14,720 nucleotides of DNA from NCBI GenBank assembly GCA_030151865.1, contig JASLCK010000416.1:1-14720 (forward strand), in the 5' to 3' direction. Position numbers and translations under genes: made by a program. This DNA comes from Rhodospirillaceae bacterium (lineage in GTDB: Bacteria > Pseudomonadota > Alphaproteobacteria > Rhodospirillales > Magnetospirillaceae). Positions 6,170 through 14,580 of this stretch are shown here, piece after piece. How positions within the stretch are numbered: position 1 is the stretch's first letter; the number at the start of each line of letters is the position of its first letter. The notes below the pieces were generated by a model. The model did not search any database, was not told where the DNA came from, and was given only the letters and a program-made list of their open reading frames with translations.

Positions 6170-7621
6170 GTGACCGAACAAACCAAGCCCGTTCCATCCG
6201 ATCCCGCGCCGGTGTCCGCACCCGTCGAACAGGGGTTGTACGCCAAACACCAGAAAGTCCATCCGCGCCGGGTGACGGGAACCTTCCGCCGCCTGAAGAC
6301 CCGCGTGCTGTGGGGGCTGATGGCGCTTTTCCTGATTACCCCCTGGCTGCGCTGGGACCGGGGTCCGGGTGTGCCGGATCAGGCGGTTCTGTTCGACTTT
6401 GTCGGCATGCGGGCCTGGTTCTTCGACATCGAGATCTGGCCGCAGGAATTCTATTTTCTGACCGGCATTCTGGTGCTGGCCTCGATCGGTCTGTTTCTGG
6501 CGACCACGCTTTTGGGGCGCATCTGGTGCGGCTATGCCTGCCCGCAGACGGTTTGGACCGATATCTTCGTCTGGATTGAAGAAAAGCTGGAAGGCGACCG
6601 TAACAGCCGTCTGCGTCTTGATGCCGGTCCCTGGAACGCCGACAAGATTGTCAGGAAGACAATCAAACATGCGCTTTGGATCGCCGTCTCGGCGGCCACC
6701 GGGGCCTGGTTCATCTTCTACTTCGCCGACACCCCGACATCGCTTAGGGAACTGACCAACGGTTCGGCGGGCGAGGTGATGTACGGCTTCTTCGCGCTGT
6801 TCGCCATCGGCACCTATGTCATGGCCGGTTGGACCCGCGAACAGATGTGCACCTATATGTGCCCCTGGCCGCGCATTCAGGCGGGCATGTTGGACGAACG
6901 CTCGGTGGTGGTGGCCTATGACGCCGAACGGGGCGAAGGGCGCGGCCATGCCAAGCGCGGTCAGTCGTTTGACGGGCGCGGCCATTGCGTCGATTGCAAA
7001 ATCTGCGTCCAGGTCTGCCCCACCGGCATCGATATCCGCAACGGCCTGCAACTGGAATGTATCGGCTGCGGCTTGTGCATCGACGGCTGCAACAGCGTGA
7101 TGAGCAGCTTTGGCCTGCCGCCCAACCTGATCGGCTGGTCCACCGGCAAGCGCAAGGAAAACTGGGTGTCGCTGGTCTTGCGTCCGCGCTCGCTGCTGTA
7201 TGTCGGGCTGCTGGCCTTGACCCTGGTCGTGATGGCCATCGGCGCGGCGTTCCGGGTTGATTTCGACATGAACGTTCTGCGCGACCGCACCCCGGTTTAT
7301 GTGCGGCTGTCCACCGGCGCGGTGCGCAATGCCTATACGATCAAGATCAGCAACCATCTGCGCCAGCAAGAGACCCTGCATCTGGACGTGGCGGGCGTGC
7401 CCGGCGCGGTGCTGAGCGTGGTCGGCCAGGACAATGACGGCGATCCGGCCCGCGTGGTGCTGCGTCCCGACAATGTCGAGACCTATCGCGTCATGCTGAC
7501 GGCTCCGTCTGCCGCCGACCGCCCCGATCAAGTACCGGTGACGTTCGTACTGTCCGATCCGTCGGCCCCGGCGCAGCCCTTGGCTTCCCATAAGAGCGTC
7601 TTCATCTCGGGCGGCCAATAA
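6170..7621 (+). CDS. ccoG: CcoG (RdxA/FixG), cytochrome cbb3 oxidase maturation protein
   Basis: 483 aa. The GTG at 6170 is chosen because GAGAGGGG lies about 9 nt upstream; the frame is open back to a TTG at 6089, but without family features. CcoG is an inner-membrane iron-sulfur protein implicated in copper handling (Cu2+ reduction) during assembly of the CuB centre of cbb3 oxidase. Membrane segments lie near 44-60, 95-115, 166-186, 203-221 and 341-360. Family motifs are IWCGYACPQTVW (Cys120, Cys124) and CTYMCPWPR (Cys227, Cys231). A ferredoxin-like region gives two [4Fe-4S] clusters: Cys273/276/279/283 and Cys297/300/303/307. The C-terminal ~120 residues form the usual Ig-like periplasmic domain. 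The family's usual neighbours ccoNOQP and ccoHIS are absent, so their sites elsewhere must be assumed. Length and motifs are complete. Confidence 0.95.
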   Translation: MTEQTKPVPSDPAPVSAPVEQGLYAKHQKVHPRRVTGTFRRLKTRVLWGLMALFLITPWLRWDRGPGVPDQAVLFDFVGMRAWFFDIEIWPQEFYFLTGILVLASIGLFLATTLLGRIWCGYACPQTVWTDIFVWIEEKLEGDRNSRLRLDAGPWNADKIVRKTIKHALWIAVSAATGAWFIFYFADTPTSLRELTNGSAGEVMYGFFALFAIGTYVMAGWTREQMCTYMCPWPRIQAGMLDERSVVVAYDAERGEGRGHAKRGQSFDGRGHCVDCKICVQVCPTGIDIRNGLQLECIGCGLCIDGCNSVMSSFGLPPNLIGWSTGKRKENWVSLVLRPRSLLYVGLLALTLVVMAIGAAFRVDFDMNVLRDRTPVYVRLSTGAVRNAYTIKISNHLRQQETLHLDVAGVPGAVLSVVGQDNDGDPARVVLRPDNVETYRVMLTAPSAADRPDQVPVTFVLSDPSAPAQPLASHKSVFISGGQ

Positions 7622-7649
7622 ACCTTCGGTGGCCTTGACCAAACCCACG

Positions 7650-7699
7650 GGGTCCGCGAATGATCAGCCTTTCGATGAACGGCAGGTCGGCGCGGACCC
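7650..7699. repeat. 9-bp inverted repeat between ccoG and the MocR gene
   Basis: GGGTCCGCG (7650-7658) and CGCGGACCC (7691-7699) are perfect 9-bp arms 32 bases apart, in the 103-base gap just before the regulator's start at 7725. It could be an operator bound by the MocR protein at two half-sites, or a long-looped hairpin in the leader. No T-tract follows, so a terminator for ccoG is unlikely. Confidence 0.4.
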
Positions 7700-7724
7700 G
7701 CCCAGCCCAACACCCGGAGCGGAT

Positions 7725-9221
7725 ATGAGCGAGGATTGGACCCCCAAGATCGGCAAGACCGGCAAGGCGCTTTACATCGCCATCGCTGACGCCATGGCCG
7801 ATGACATCGCGGGCGGCGTGCTGAAGGACGGCGATCAGTTGCCGCCGCAGCGGTCGCTGGCGGATCGTCTGGGAATGGATTTCTCGACCATTTCGCGGGC
7901 CTATGCCGAGGCGCGCCGCCGCGGTCTGGTGGTGGGCCGGGTTGGTCAAGGCACCTTCGTCAAAGCCGCACGTCAAAATGGACAGGGGGATGGCAGTTCC
8001 GCCAACGGTCGGCGCGCGCTGATCGATATGAGCATGAACGCCCCGCCCTTGCCCGATGATCCGCTGTTGATCCGCCGCTTGTCGGCGGGGATGGCCAGCG
8101 CCGTCGGGGCGCTGGACGCCCGCATGTTGTCGGCCTATGGCGATCCCGGCGGGGCCGAACCGGACCGCGCCGCCGGTCGCCAGTGGCTGGCCGAGCGCAT
8201 GCCTGAAAGCGATATCGGCACCGTCTTGGTCTGTCCTGGTGCGCAAGGGGCGTTGATGGCGGTGTTGTCCTGTCTGGCCCGCCCCGGCCATGTCATTGCC
8301 GCCGAAGCCCTATGTTATCCGGGTATCCGCTCGATCGCCGCCCATCTGGGGCTGGAATTGCGCGGCCTTGCCATGGATAAGGACGGCATCATTCCCGCCG
8401 CCTTTCGTCATCAGTGCCAGACAGAACGACCCCAGGCGCTTTATTGCAATCCGACCCTGCACAATCCCACCGGCATTACCTGGAGCAATGCGCGGCGCGC
8501 CGAAATTGCCGCCCTGGCGCGGGAATACGGCGTGCCGATCATCGAGGACGACGCCTATGGGGCCTTGCCGGTTTCCGGCCCCCGGCCTCTGGCCCATTAC
8601 GCCCCCGATCTGACCTATTACATCGCCGGTCTGGCCAAGTGCGTCAGTCCCGCCTTGCGCATCGCTTATCTGTCGGTGCCCAAGGCCCGCCAACTGGCCC
8701 CGGTGATTGCCGCCTTGCGGGGCACCAGCCTGATGGCGTCGCCCCTGTTGACCGCCATCGCCACCCAATGGATCGGCGACGGCACGGCGCGGATGGTGCG
8801 CGACGCCATCCGCGCGGAAGCGGCGGAGCGTATGGCCCTAGCCGTTCAACTGCTACCCCCCGGCGGTCTGAACGGCTATCCATTCCCCGGGGCTTATGCT
8901 CCGCCGTTTGGTCAGCCCGCAGCCCCCCAGGATCCGGCCGAACTGCCGGACCCGGTTGCCCAAGGCCGCGACGGCGCGTTTCATTTCTGGCTGTCGGCCC
9001 CGGCGGGATGGCGCACGGGCGATTTCGCCGCCTATCTGCGCGGCGCTGGGGTTTTGGCGGCGTCCGGCGAGGCCTTTGTCGCCACTCCGCAGACCCCCGT
9101 GGCCGATGGGGTGCGGCTCTGTCTGGGGGTGCCAGCCAGTCTGGCGGAAACCCGCCAGATGCTGGGCGACATCGCCGCCCTGATGACCGGCCCGGTGCCG
9201 GGCTGTCTGGTGGTGGTGTAA
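7725..9221 (+). CDS. MocR-type transcription regulator (GntR DNA-binding domain fused to a fold-type I aminotransferase)
   Basis: 498 aa. ATG 7725 has GGAG five bases upstream; a GTG at 7629 would add 32 low-complexity residues and is less likely. Residues ~10-80 form a GntR winged helix: LYIAIADAMADDI, LPPQRSLADRLG, the recognition helix around STISRAYAEA, and GRVGQGTFV. A linker (81-100) precedes the aminotransferase-like domain, residues ~100-490. That domain shows NPTLHNPTG (242-250), EDDAYG (274-279) and the PLP-lysine segment GLAKCVSPALR (Lys305, Arg312). The family binds PLP and usually an amine or amino acid, and acts as activator or repressor, often of an adjacent divergent gene. No divergent metabolic target is present, so the effector cannot be named. 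It follows ccoG in the same direction without a clear terminator between them, so read-through is possible. Confidence 0.92.
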   Translation: MSEDWTPKIGKTGKALYIAIADAMADDIAGGVLKDGDQLPPQRSLADRLGMDFSTISRAYAEARRRGLVVGRVGQGTFVKAARQNGQGDGSSANGRRALIDMSMNAPPLPDDPLLIRRLSAGMASAVGALDARMLSAYGDPGGAEPDRAAGRQWLAERMPESDIGTVLVCPGAQGALMAVLSCLARPGHVIAAEALCYPGIRSIAAHLGLELRGLAMDKDGIIPAAFRHQCQTERPQALYCNPTLHNPTGITWSNARRAEIAALAREYGVPIIEDDAYGALPVSGPRPLAHYAPDLTYYIAGLAKCVSPALRIAYLSVPKARQLAPVIAALRGTSLMASPLLTAIATQWIGDGTARMVRDAIRAEAAERMALAVQLLPPGGLNGYPFPGAYAPPFGQPAAPQDPAELPDPVAQGRDGAFHFWLSAPAGWRTGDFAAYLRGAGVLAASGEAFVATPQTPVADGVRLCLGVPASLAETRQMLGDIAALMTGPVPGCLVVV

Positions 9222-9298
9222 GTTTGGTTGTTTGATTCCCGGTCCCGTCGCCTTATGTGCAGTGATGGTATTCACAACAGGAAAGGCTTGGGCCTGGG

Positions 9299-10621
9299 AT
9301 GTCCCTGGTTTTCGAGCTGGCGGTCATTGTTTTTCTGGTGGTCCTGAACGGCGCGTTCGCCATGTCGGAAATGGCCATCGTCTCGTCGCGCCGCGCCCGT
9401 CTGGCGGCCTTGGCGGCGCAGGGTAAACGAGGGGCCAGGGCGGCCCTGCTGCTGGCCGACAATCCCAGCCGTTTCCTGTCTTCGGTCCAGATCGGTATTA
9501 CCCTGGTGGGCATCCTGTCGGGTGCTTATTCGGGCGCCACCCTGTCGGAACAGTTTGCCGCCTGGATCGCCGTGACCGCCCCCTGGTTGGCCCCGCTGGC
9601 CGAAGCCCTGGCCATGGCCGTGGTGGTGGGGGCCATCACCTATGCGTCGCTGATCATCGGCGAACTGGTGCCCAAACAGATCGCCCTGTCCAATCCCGAA
9701 GCCATTGCCGTCAAGGTGGCCCGCCCGATGCTGCTGGCCGCCCGCCTGGCCGCGCCCCTGGTGTGGGTTTTGGAACATTCCAGCCGTCTGGTGCTGGGCC
9801 TGTGCGGCGTGGTCCGCAAGGATGGCGGCGTGACCCATGACGACGTCAAGGCGGTGATTGCCGAAGGGGCGGAAAGCGGGGCGCTGCATCCCCGCGAAAA
9901 GGATTTGCTGGCGGGCGTGATGCGTTTTGGCGAACGCAAGATCAAGGCGGTGATGACGCCGCGTCAGCGTATCGAATGGTTGGATCTGACCTGGGACGAT
10001 GATGCTTTGCACGCAGCCTTGCGCCGCTCGCGCCGTTCGCGTCTGTTGGTGTGCCGCGACGGTCTGGATGACGTGCTGGGCGTGGTGCGCACGCAAGATG
10101 TGCTGGCGCTGTTGTTGGACGGCGGTCCGCTGGCATTGGACGGCATGGCGCAGTCCTTGACGGTAGTGCCCGACAACAGCCCGGCCATCCGGGTGCTGGA
10201 CCAGTTGTTGCGCGCCCCCCAACAGATGGCCCTGGTGGTCGATGAATATGGTTGTGTCGAAGGCATCGTCACCCCCACCGATATTCTGACCGTGCTGTCG
10301 GGCGCGGGCGGGGCGATGCTGGGGGCGGGCGGTGTCGGCATCCAGGCCGACGGCGAAAATGTCTGGCTGGTGGATGGCGACGCCGATATCGACGTTGTCG
10401 CCGATCTGCTGGATTGCCCGCTGCTGCGGCCGGGGCAGGGCGATTATGTCACCATGGGCGGCTTCATCCTGGCCCGCTCGCGCGCCATTCCGCAGATCGG
10501 CGACAGCTTCGAATGGGATGGCTGGCGTTTCGAAGTCGCGGCCATGAGCGGACGGCGCATCGTGCGGCTGAAGGTGTCGCGCCTGGCCGCTTTGCCCGCG
10601 CTGGACGGCTTTCCCGCTTAA
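9299..10621 (+). CDS. CNNM/CorC-like membrane protein (DUF21, CBS pair, CorC/HlyC domain)
   Basis: 440 aa from ATG 9299; the purine-rich AGGAAAGG lies rather far upstream (about 10 nt). Residues ~1-175 form the DUF21 membrane domain, with helices near 4-22, 62-80, 102-122 and 145-170 and the signature GELVPKQIALSNPE (121-134). A CBS-domain pair follows (about 215-330), opening at VMTPRQRI and including VVDEYGCVEGIVTPTDIL. A CorC/HlyC C-terminal domain spans about 345-435 and includes YVTMGGFIL. Proteins of this plan have been called hemolysins (TlyC) from early work, but the better-studied members are linked to Mg2+ or Co2+ efflux; which applies here is not visible. Its stop codon shares the palindrome TTAA with the stop codon of the opposing LysR gene, so the two genes converge with no spacer. 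Confidence 0.9.
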   Translation: MSLVFELAVIVFLVVLNGAFAMSEMAIVSSRRARLAALAAQGKRGARAALLLADNPSRFLSSVQIGITLVGILSGAYSGATLSEQFAAWIAVTAPWLAPLAEALAMAVVVGAITYASLIIGELVPKQIALSNPEAIAVKVARPMLLAARLAAPLVWVLEHSSRLVLGLCGVVRKDGGVTHDDVKAVIAEGAESGALHPREKDLLAGVMRFGERKIKAVMTPRQRIEWLDLTWDDDALHAALRRSRRSRLLVCRDGLDDVLGVVRTQDVLALLLDGGPLALDGMAQSLTVVPDNSPAIRVLDQLLRAPQQMALVVDEYGCVEGIVTPTDILTVLSGAGGAMLGAGGVGIQADGENVWLVDGDADIDVVADLLDCPLLRPGQGDYVTMGGFILARSRAIPQIGDSFEWDGWRFEVAAMSGRRIVRLKVSRLAALPALDGFPA

Positions 10622-11523
10622 CTCTGTTCCTTCAATCCCTGGGCCAGATAATCGACAAAGGCGCGGATGCGCGCGGCCAGATGGTCGTGACCGACATAAA
10701 GGGCGTGGATCAGCTCGATATCACCGGGATTGAACTCTTCCAGCACCGGCACCAGCCGCCCGGCGGCGATATCGTCGGCGACATAAAAACGGCCAAACCG
10801 CCCGATCCCCACCCCGGCCAGGGCCAGACGGCGCAGGATCACGCCGTTGTTGCCGTGGGAATTGCCCGCCACCGGCAGGCTGAAACTCTGCCCGCTGTCG
10901 GGATCGGCGAACGGCCATTCATCCATGCTGCGGCGAAAATTGAAACGCAGGCAGTTATGGCGTGCCAATTCGTGCGGGTGGGCGGGCGCGCCATGGCGGT
11001 CCAGATAGGCCGGGGCGGCAACGATGATCCGGCGGCTTTCCAACAGCTTGCGGGCCTTCAAGGTGGAATCCCGCAATGGCCCCGATCGCACCGCCACATC
11101 GGTGCGCTGATCCACCAGATCGATCACCGTGTCGGTCAGGGACAGATCGATCTCGACCTCGGGGTAGCGTTCCAGGAAACCGGGCAGCAACGGCAACAGC
11201 CGCAATTCCCCAAAAGCGACCGAGGCGCTGACCCGCAGCCGTCCCCGCGCCACGGCCCCCTGTCCTGATGAAATCAGCCGTTCGGCGTCCTCGATCTCCG
11301 CCAGGATGGTTCTGGCCCGATCCAGATAGAGACTGCCCTCGGCGGTCAGATGCAGGGCGCGGGTGGTGCGTACCAGCAGCGGCATGCCCAGCCGGTCCTC
11401 GATCCGGGTGATCAGCTTGCTGATGGCCGACGGCGACAGTCCCAGCTTGCGCCCGGCGGCGGAAAAGCTGCCGGTTTCGGCGGCGGCGACAAAGACCCCC
11501 ATTTCTCCGGCGCGGTTGTCCAT
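10618..11523 (-). CDS. LysR-family transcription regulator, divergent from the MFS exporter
   Basis: 301 aa from ATG 11523; no strong ribosome binding site (weak CGGACACC). Residues ~5-63 form the winged helix-turn-helix: VFVAAAETGSFSAAGRKLG, SPSAISKLITRIEDRLG as recognition helix, then the wing. The linker helix is about 64-90 (EGSLYLDRARTILAEIEDAE). Residues ~93-297 are the periplasmic-binding-like effector domain, with GRLRVSASVAFG at its start, as in the LysR group close to DmlR/YafC. The small-molecule ligand cannot be told from sequence. The gene starts 187 bases from the oppositely oriented MFS gene, the classic LysR layout, so regulation of the exporter and of itself is likely. A palindromic T-N11-A box lies just upstream. 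Its 3' end overlaps the stop codon of the CNNM gene. Confidence 0.93.
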   Translation of the reverse strand: MDNRAGEMGVFVAAAETGSFSAAGRKLGLSPSAISKLITRIEDRLGMPLLVRTTRALHLTAEGSLYLDRARTILAEIEDAERLISSGQGAVARGRLRVSASVAFGELRLLPLLPGFLERYPEVEIDLSLTDTVIDLVDQRTDVAVRSGPLRDSTLKARKLLESRRIIVAAPAYLDRHGAPAHPHELARHNCLRFNFRRSMDEWPFADPDSGQSFSLPVAGNSHGNNGVILRRLALAGVGIGRFGRFYVADDIAAGRLVPVLEEFNPGDIELIHALYVGHDHLAARIRAFVDYLAQGLKEQS

Positions 11524-11545
11524 GGCGGTGTCCGATCCCTGATTA

Positions 11546-11558
11546 TGAATTTAATTCA
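11546..11558. promoter_or_regulatory. LysR-type operator box (T-N11-A palindrome)
   Basis: TGAATTTAATTCA is a palindrome with 6-bp arms (TGAATT/AATTCA) around a central T, and has the T-N11-A form typical of LysR regulator sites. It lies 23 bases upstream of the LysR start and in the shared gap with the MFS gene, and no other clear dyad is seen in the gap. Confidence 0.55.
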
Positions 11559-11578
11559 AAGATACTGTTCCATATAGG
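11550..11578 (+). promoter_or_regulatory. Candidate promoter of the MFS exporter gene
   Basis: TTTAAT (11550-11555) and TATAGG (11573-11578) are separated by 17 bases and point to the MFS gene. The -35 match is poor and lies inside the LysR box, as expected if LysR controls this promoter. The leader to ATG 11710 would be about 125 bases, so a nearer unrecognised promoter is possible. Confidence 0.3.
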
Positions 11579-11709
11579 GGCATTCATTCTCAAGCCTTTC
11601 CCTTCCATGTTTTGGGCAACAGTCACCCTGCCTTGAGGGTGGCGCTCTCTCTTCCCTTCAGGAAAGGCCGGGGGATGGGGCCTTTGCCGCCCCCGGAAAC
11701 GGTATCGCC

Positions 11710-12882
11710 ATGCCCATTGCCTTGTACGCCTTGACCATTGCCGCTTATGCCATCGGCACCACCGAATTTGTCAGCGTCGGCCTGTTGCCGACCGTGGCCG
11801 CCGATCTGGGGGTTTCTCTGCCGTTGGCCGGATTGATCGTCAGCGTCTATGCGCTGGGGGTGACGTTCGGCGCGCCGGTGCTGACCGTGTTGACCGGCAA
11901 GCTGGACCGCAAGCCCCTGTTGATGGGGCTGATGGGGTTGTTTGTCATCGGCAATACGGTGGCGGCGCTGGCTCCGTCCTATCCGGTGCTGCTGGTCGCC
12001 CGTGTGCTGTCGGCCCTGGCCCATGGGGTGTTCTTCTCGGTGGGATCGACCATCGCCGCCGATCTGGTGCCGGAAAACCGCCGCGCCTCGGCCATCGCCT
12101 TGATGTTCATGGGGCTGACGGTAGCCATCGTTACCGGGGTGCCGCTGGGGACCTTTATCGGCCAGACCATGGGCTGGCGCGCCACCTTTTGGGCGGTGAC
12201 CGGTCTGGGGGTGATGGCGTTTGCCGCCATCTGGCTGTTGCTGCCTGCCGTGGTGATCAAGGCGGCCCCGTCCTCGATCCTGCAACAGGTCCGGGTGTTG
12301 GGATCGGGCCGTCTGTTCCTGGTGTTTGCCATGACGGCGCTGGGTTATGGCGGAACCTTTGTCGCCTTTACCTATCTGGCGGTGATTTTGGAAACCATCA
12401 CCGGCTTTGCCCCGTCGCAGATCAGTCTGATCCTGGTGCTTTATGGGGTGGCTATCGCCATCGGTAATCTGTTGGGCGGGCGCATCGCCGACCGCGCCCC
12501 GGTCAAGGCGTTGGGCCGGTTGTTTCTGATCCAGGCGGTGGTGTTGGGGCTGTTCTCGGTCACCGCGGCCTCGCCCTGGGCGGCATTGGTGACCTTGGCG
12601 GCGTTGGGCTTCCTGTCATTTGCCAGCGTGCCGGGATTGCAGCTTTATGTGGTGCAGTTGGCGCAGATCCACCGGCCCGGCGCGGTCGATGCCGCCTCGG
12701 CCCTGAATATCGCCGCCTTCAATCTGGGGATTGCCTTGGGATCGTGGATCGGCGGCGTGGTGGTGACCTCGCCCCTGGGGCTGGGCTCGACGCCCTGGGT
12801 TGGCGCGGTGATGGTGGCAGGCGCAGTGTTGCTGACGCTGTGGAGCGGCCTTTTGGACGCCCGCGCTCAAGCCGCCGCTTAA
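11710..12882 (+). CDS. MFS exporter, DHA1 type (AraJ/YdhP-like)
   Basis: 390 aa from ATG 11710, with GGAAACGG about 8 nt upstream. Hydrophobic over nearly all its length, fitting 12 membrane segments. N-terminal IGTTEFVSVGLLPTVAADLG (residues 15-34) is typical of DHA1 members such as AraJ, YdhP and SotB. Motif A (GKLDRKPLL, residues 63-71) sits in the first cytosolic loop, and a motif C-like GVPLGTFIGQ lies in helix 5 (about 143-152). A second motif A-like GGRIADRAP follows in the C-terminal half. Such proteins are proton-driven exporters of small molecules, sugars or drugs; the substrate here is unknown. It is divergent from a LysR regulator, and ends at a bidirectional terminator. Confidence 0.92.
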   Translation: MPIALYALTIAAYAIGTTEFVSVGLLPTVAADLGVSLPLAGLIVSVYALGVTFGAPVLTVLTGKLDRKPLLMGLMGLFVIGNTVAALAPSYPVLLVARVLSALAHGVFFSVGSTIAADLVPENRRASAIALMFMGLTVAIVTGVPLGTFIGQTMGWRATFWAVTGLGVMAFAAIWLLLPAVVIKAAPSSILQQVRVLGSGRLFLVFAMTALGYGGTFVAFTYLAVILETITGFAPSQISLILVLYGVAIAIGNLLGGRIADRAPVKALGRLFLIQAVVLGLFSVTAASPWAALVTLAALGFLSFASVPGLQLYVVQLAQIHRPGAVDAASALNIAAFNLGIALGSWIGGVVVTSPLGLGSTPWVGAVMVAGAVLLTLWSGLLDARAQAAA

Positions 12883-12888
12883 AACGAC

Positions 12889-12923
12889 AACGCCCCCGAC
12901 TGAGAAGATCGGGGGCGTTTGTC
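12889..12923. terminator. Bidirectional terminator shared by the MFS and M23 peptidase genes
   Basis: AACGCCCCCGA (12889-12899) pairs with TCGGGGGCGTT (12909-12919) around a 9-base loop. Read rightwards, TTTGTCTCTT follows. Read leftwards, the stem is followed by GTCGTTTTAA. It sits 7 bases after the MFS stop and 30 bases beyond the stop of the leftward M23 gene, so it can serve both. Confidence 0.85.
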
Positions 12924-12948
12924 TCTTGGATCAGGCTTGGGCGCGATC

Positions 12949-14304
12949 TCAGTTCTTGTTGAGCGCGACCCGGCTGGTCAACGGGGTTTGGGCCAGCCAG
13001 CCGTTGGATTCCTTCATCCCCGACAGGAAGCGGTCCAACTCCCGTCCGGTCAGTTTGTTGCCCGACTGGAACTTGACGCTCATTGGGTTGACCTGCTGGT
13101 TGTTGACCAGCACTTCGTAATGCAGATGCGGCCCGGTAGCGCGCCCCGTCGCCCCCGAAAAGGCGATGACCTGACCCTGGGTGACGCGCTTGCCTTCGCG
13201 GATGCCTTGGGCGAAACGCGACAGATGGGCATAGGCGGTGGCATGGCTGGCGTCGTGCTTGATGCGCACATAATAGCCGTAAGAGCCGCGCGCCCCGGCA
13301 AAGTCGATCACCCCCGACCCGGCGGCCATGACCGGCGTGCCGGTGCTGACCGAGAAATCGACGCCCTTATGCATGGTGGAAAAGCCCAGGATGGGATGCA
13401 TGCGCATGCCATAGCTGGACGAAATCCGCGCCCCGTCCACCGGGGTGCGCAGCAGCGCTTTGCGCACGCTCTCGCCCTTGGGGTTGTAGTAATCCACATT
13501 GCCCTGGCTGTCGGCATAGCGATAGATCGGCATGGCGTCGCCCGACAGGGTCAGGCGGGCAAACAGCATCTCGCCATCGCGCACCGGCTGGCCCTTCTTA
13601 TCGACAAAGCGCTCGAACATCACCTCGAACTGGTCGCCCGGCTGGATGTCGCGCTGAAAATCGACGTCATAGGAAAAAGCCTTGATCATCTCGCCCAGGA
13701 TCGAGACGGGAACGCCCTGTCCCTGCGCTGCTTCAAACAGGCTGCCCTTGATGGTGCCGCTGAAATGCGCCAACTGGCGGGTGACTTCGCGCTTGGTCTG
13801 ATTGACCGAATAGCCGTCGCCCGCGCGTTGGGCCGAGACTTGCAGCCCCGGCTCCGGTTGCAGGCTGAGCCCGTCGAATGGGCCGCTGCCGATGCGGTCG
13901 GCGGGACGGCGGAAGGTGACGACTACCTTCTGCCCGGCTTTAAGGGCGCGCGGATCATAAATGTCGGTCAGGGCATCGATGGCCTTGTTGGCCTCGGTCC
14001 GATCCACCCCGGCCTTGACCAGCAGGTCGAACAGGGTATCGCCGCGTCCCGCCGCCACCACCGTCTGAATCGGGTGGTTGGCCTCTTCTTCCGTTTCGAA
14101 ATCAGACTTCAATTGGATCGAGGCCTGCTTTTGCAGGTCCATCTCCAATTCTTCGCCGGGGGGAGGAGTAAAGGCCGCCTGGGCTTCCTTTGCCTGTTCG
14201 TGCCGGTGCAGTCCCTTGATCGAGCCCACAACCACCAGCGCGCCGATGCCGATGCCGCCACAGATCAAGGCAATCCGCGCCGGGACCGAAGTCGGAAACC
14301 GCAT
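12949..14304 (-). CDS. M23 family peptidoglycan endopeptidase, membrane-anchored (LytM domain)
   Basis: 451 aa from ATG 14304, chosen for the strong site GGGAGGA six bases upstream; longer forms from ATG 14358 or TTG 14448 are possible but less likely. Residues ~9-28 form one membrane anchor or signal helix. Residues ~78-130 resemble a LysM/OapA-like domain (AAGRGDTLFDLLVKAGV), and ~180-270 the intermediate domain seen in MepM/ShyA-like enzymes (GDQFEVMFERF). The C-terminal LytM domain (about 285-410) keeps all zinc and catalytic residues: His312 and Asp316 in MHKGVDF, His360 in YAHLS, and His393/His395 in GPHLHYE. Such enzymes cut peptide cross-links in the cell wall during growth or division. 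No partner or immunity gene is adjacent. It looks monocistronic. Confidence 0.94.
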   Translation of the reverse strand: MRFPTSVPARIALICGGIGIGALVVVGSIKGLHRHEQAKEAQAAFTPPPGEELEMDLQKQASIQLKSDFETEEEANHPIQTVVAAGRGDTLFDLLVKAGVDRTEANKAIDALTDIYDPRALKAGQKVVVTFRRPADRIGSGPFDGLSLQPEPGLQVSAQRAGDGYSVNQTKREVTRQLAHFSGTIKGSLFEAAQGQGVPVSILGEMIKAFSYDVDFQRDIQPGDQFEVMFERFVDKKGQPVRDGEMLFARLTLSGDAMPIYRYADSQGNVDYYNPKGESVRKALLRTPVDGARISSSYGMRMHPILGFSTMHKGVDFSVSTGTPVMAAGSGVIDFAGARGSYGYYVRIKHDASHATAYAHLSRFAQGIREGKRVTQGQVIAFSGATGRATGPHLHYEVLVNNQQVNPMSVKFQSGNKLTGRELDRFLSGMKESNGWLAQTPLTSRVALNKN

Positions 14305-14310
14305 GAACAA

Positions 14311-14317
14311 TCCTCCC
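14311..14317 (-). promoter_or_regulatory. Ribosome binding site fixing the M23 peptidase start
   Basis: On the minus strand GGGAGGA ends six bases before ATG 14304. It is the best such match near any of the possible starts and argues against the two upstream in-frame starts. Confidence 0.75.
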
Positions 14318-14376
14318 GCAAGTCGCGCTCTGACCGTCGAGCCGCCGTTGGCTGCCATCTTGAACCACCCCGCAAT

Positions 14377-14395
14377 CCTTCGATTTAAGCGAAGG
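14377..14395 (-). promoter_or_regulatory. Small hairpin in the upstream region of the M23 peptidase gene
   Basis: CCTTCG (14377-14382) and CGAAGG (14390-14395) enclose a 7-base loop. A perfect 10-bp palindrome, AAGACGTCTT, lies next to it at 14400-14409. They sit about 75-105 bases upstream of the start and could be leader RNA structure or protein sites. There is no direct evidence for either. Confidence 0.25.
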
Positions 14396-14580
14396 CCGCA
14401 AGACGTCTTATTAAGATGACCGAAAATCCATGGACGGCGCTGGCGCAATCCCGAACCTACCAGGATTGGTGCGCGCGACAGACGTTATGTCAGTCTTGGG
14501 TCCAAAAGGCAAGGAATGATCGGCTTTTCTGATTACCCTAATGGGCAAAGGCGATGATCAGATGATTGCACGATTATGCA

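Noticed and set aside
5930..7648. Minus-strand 572-codon frame opposite ccoG
   Set aside because: Antisense shadow produced by GC-rich third positions. It crosses a strong terminator, and ccoG on the other strand has all family motifs.
12919..14388. Plus-strand 489-codon frame opposite the M23 gene
   Set aside because: Shadow of the peptidase gene, which has intact zinc-binding motifs and a strong ribosome binding site.
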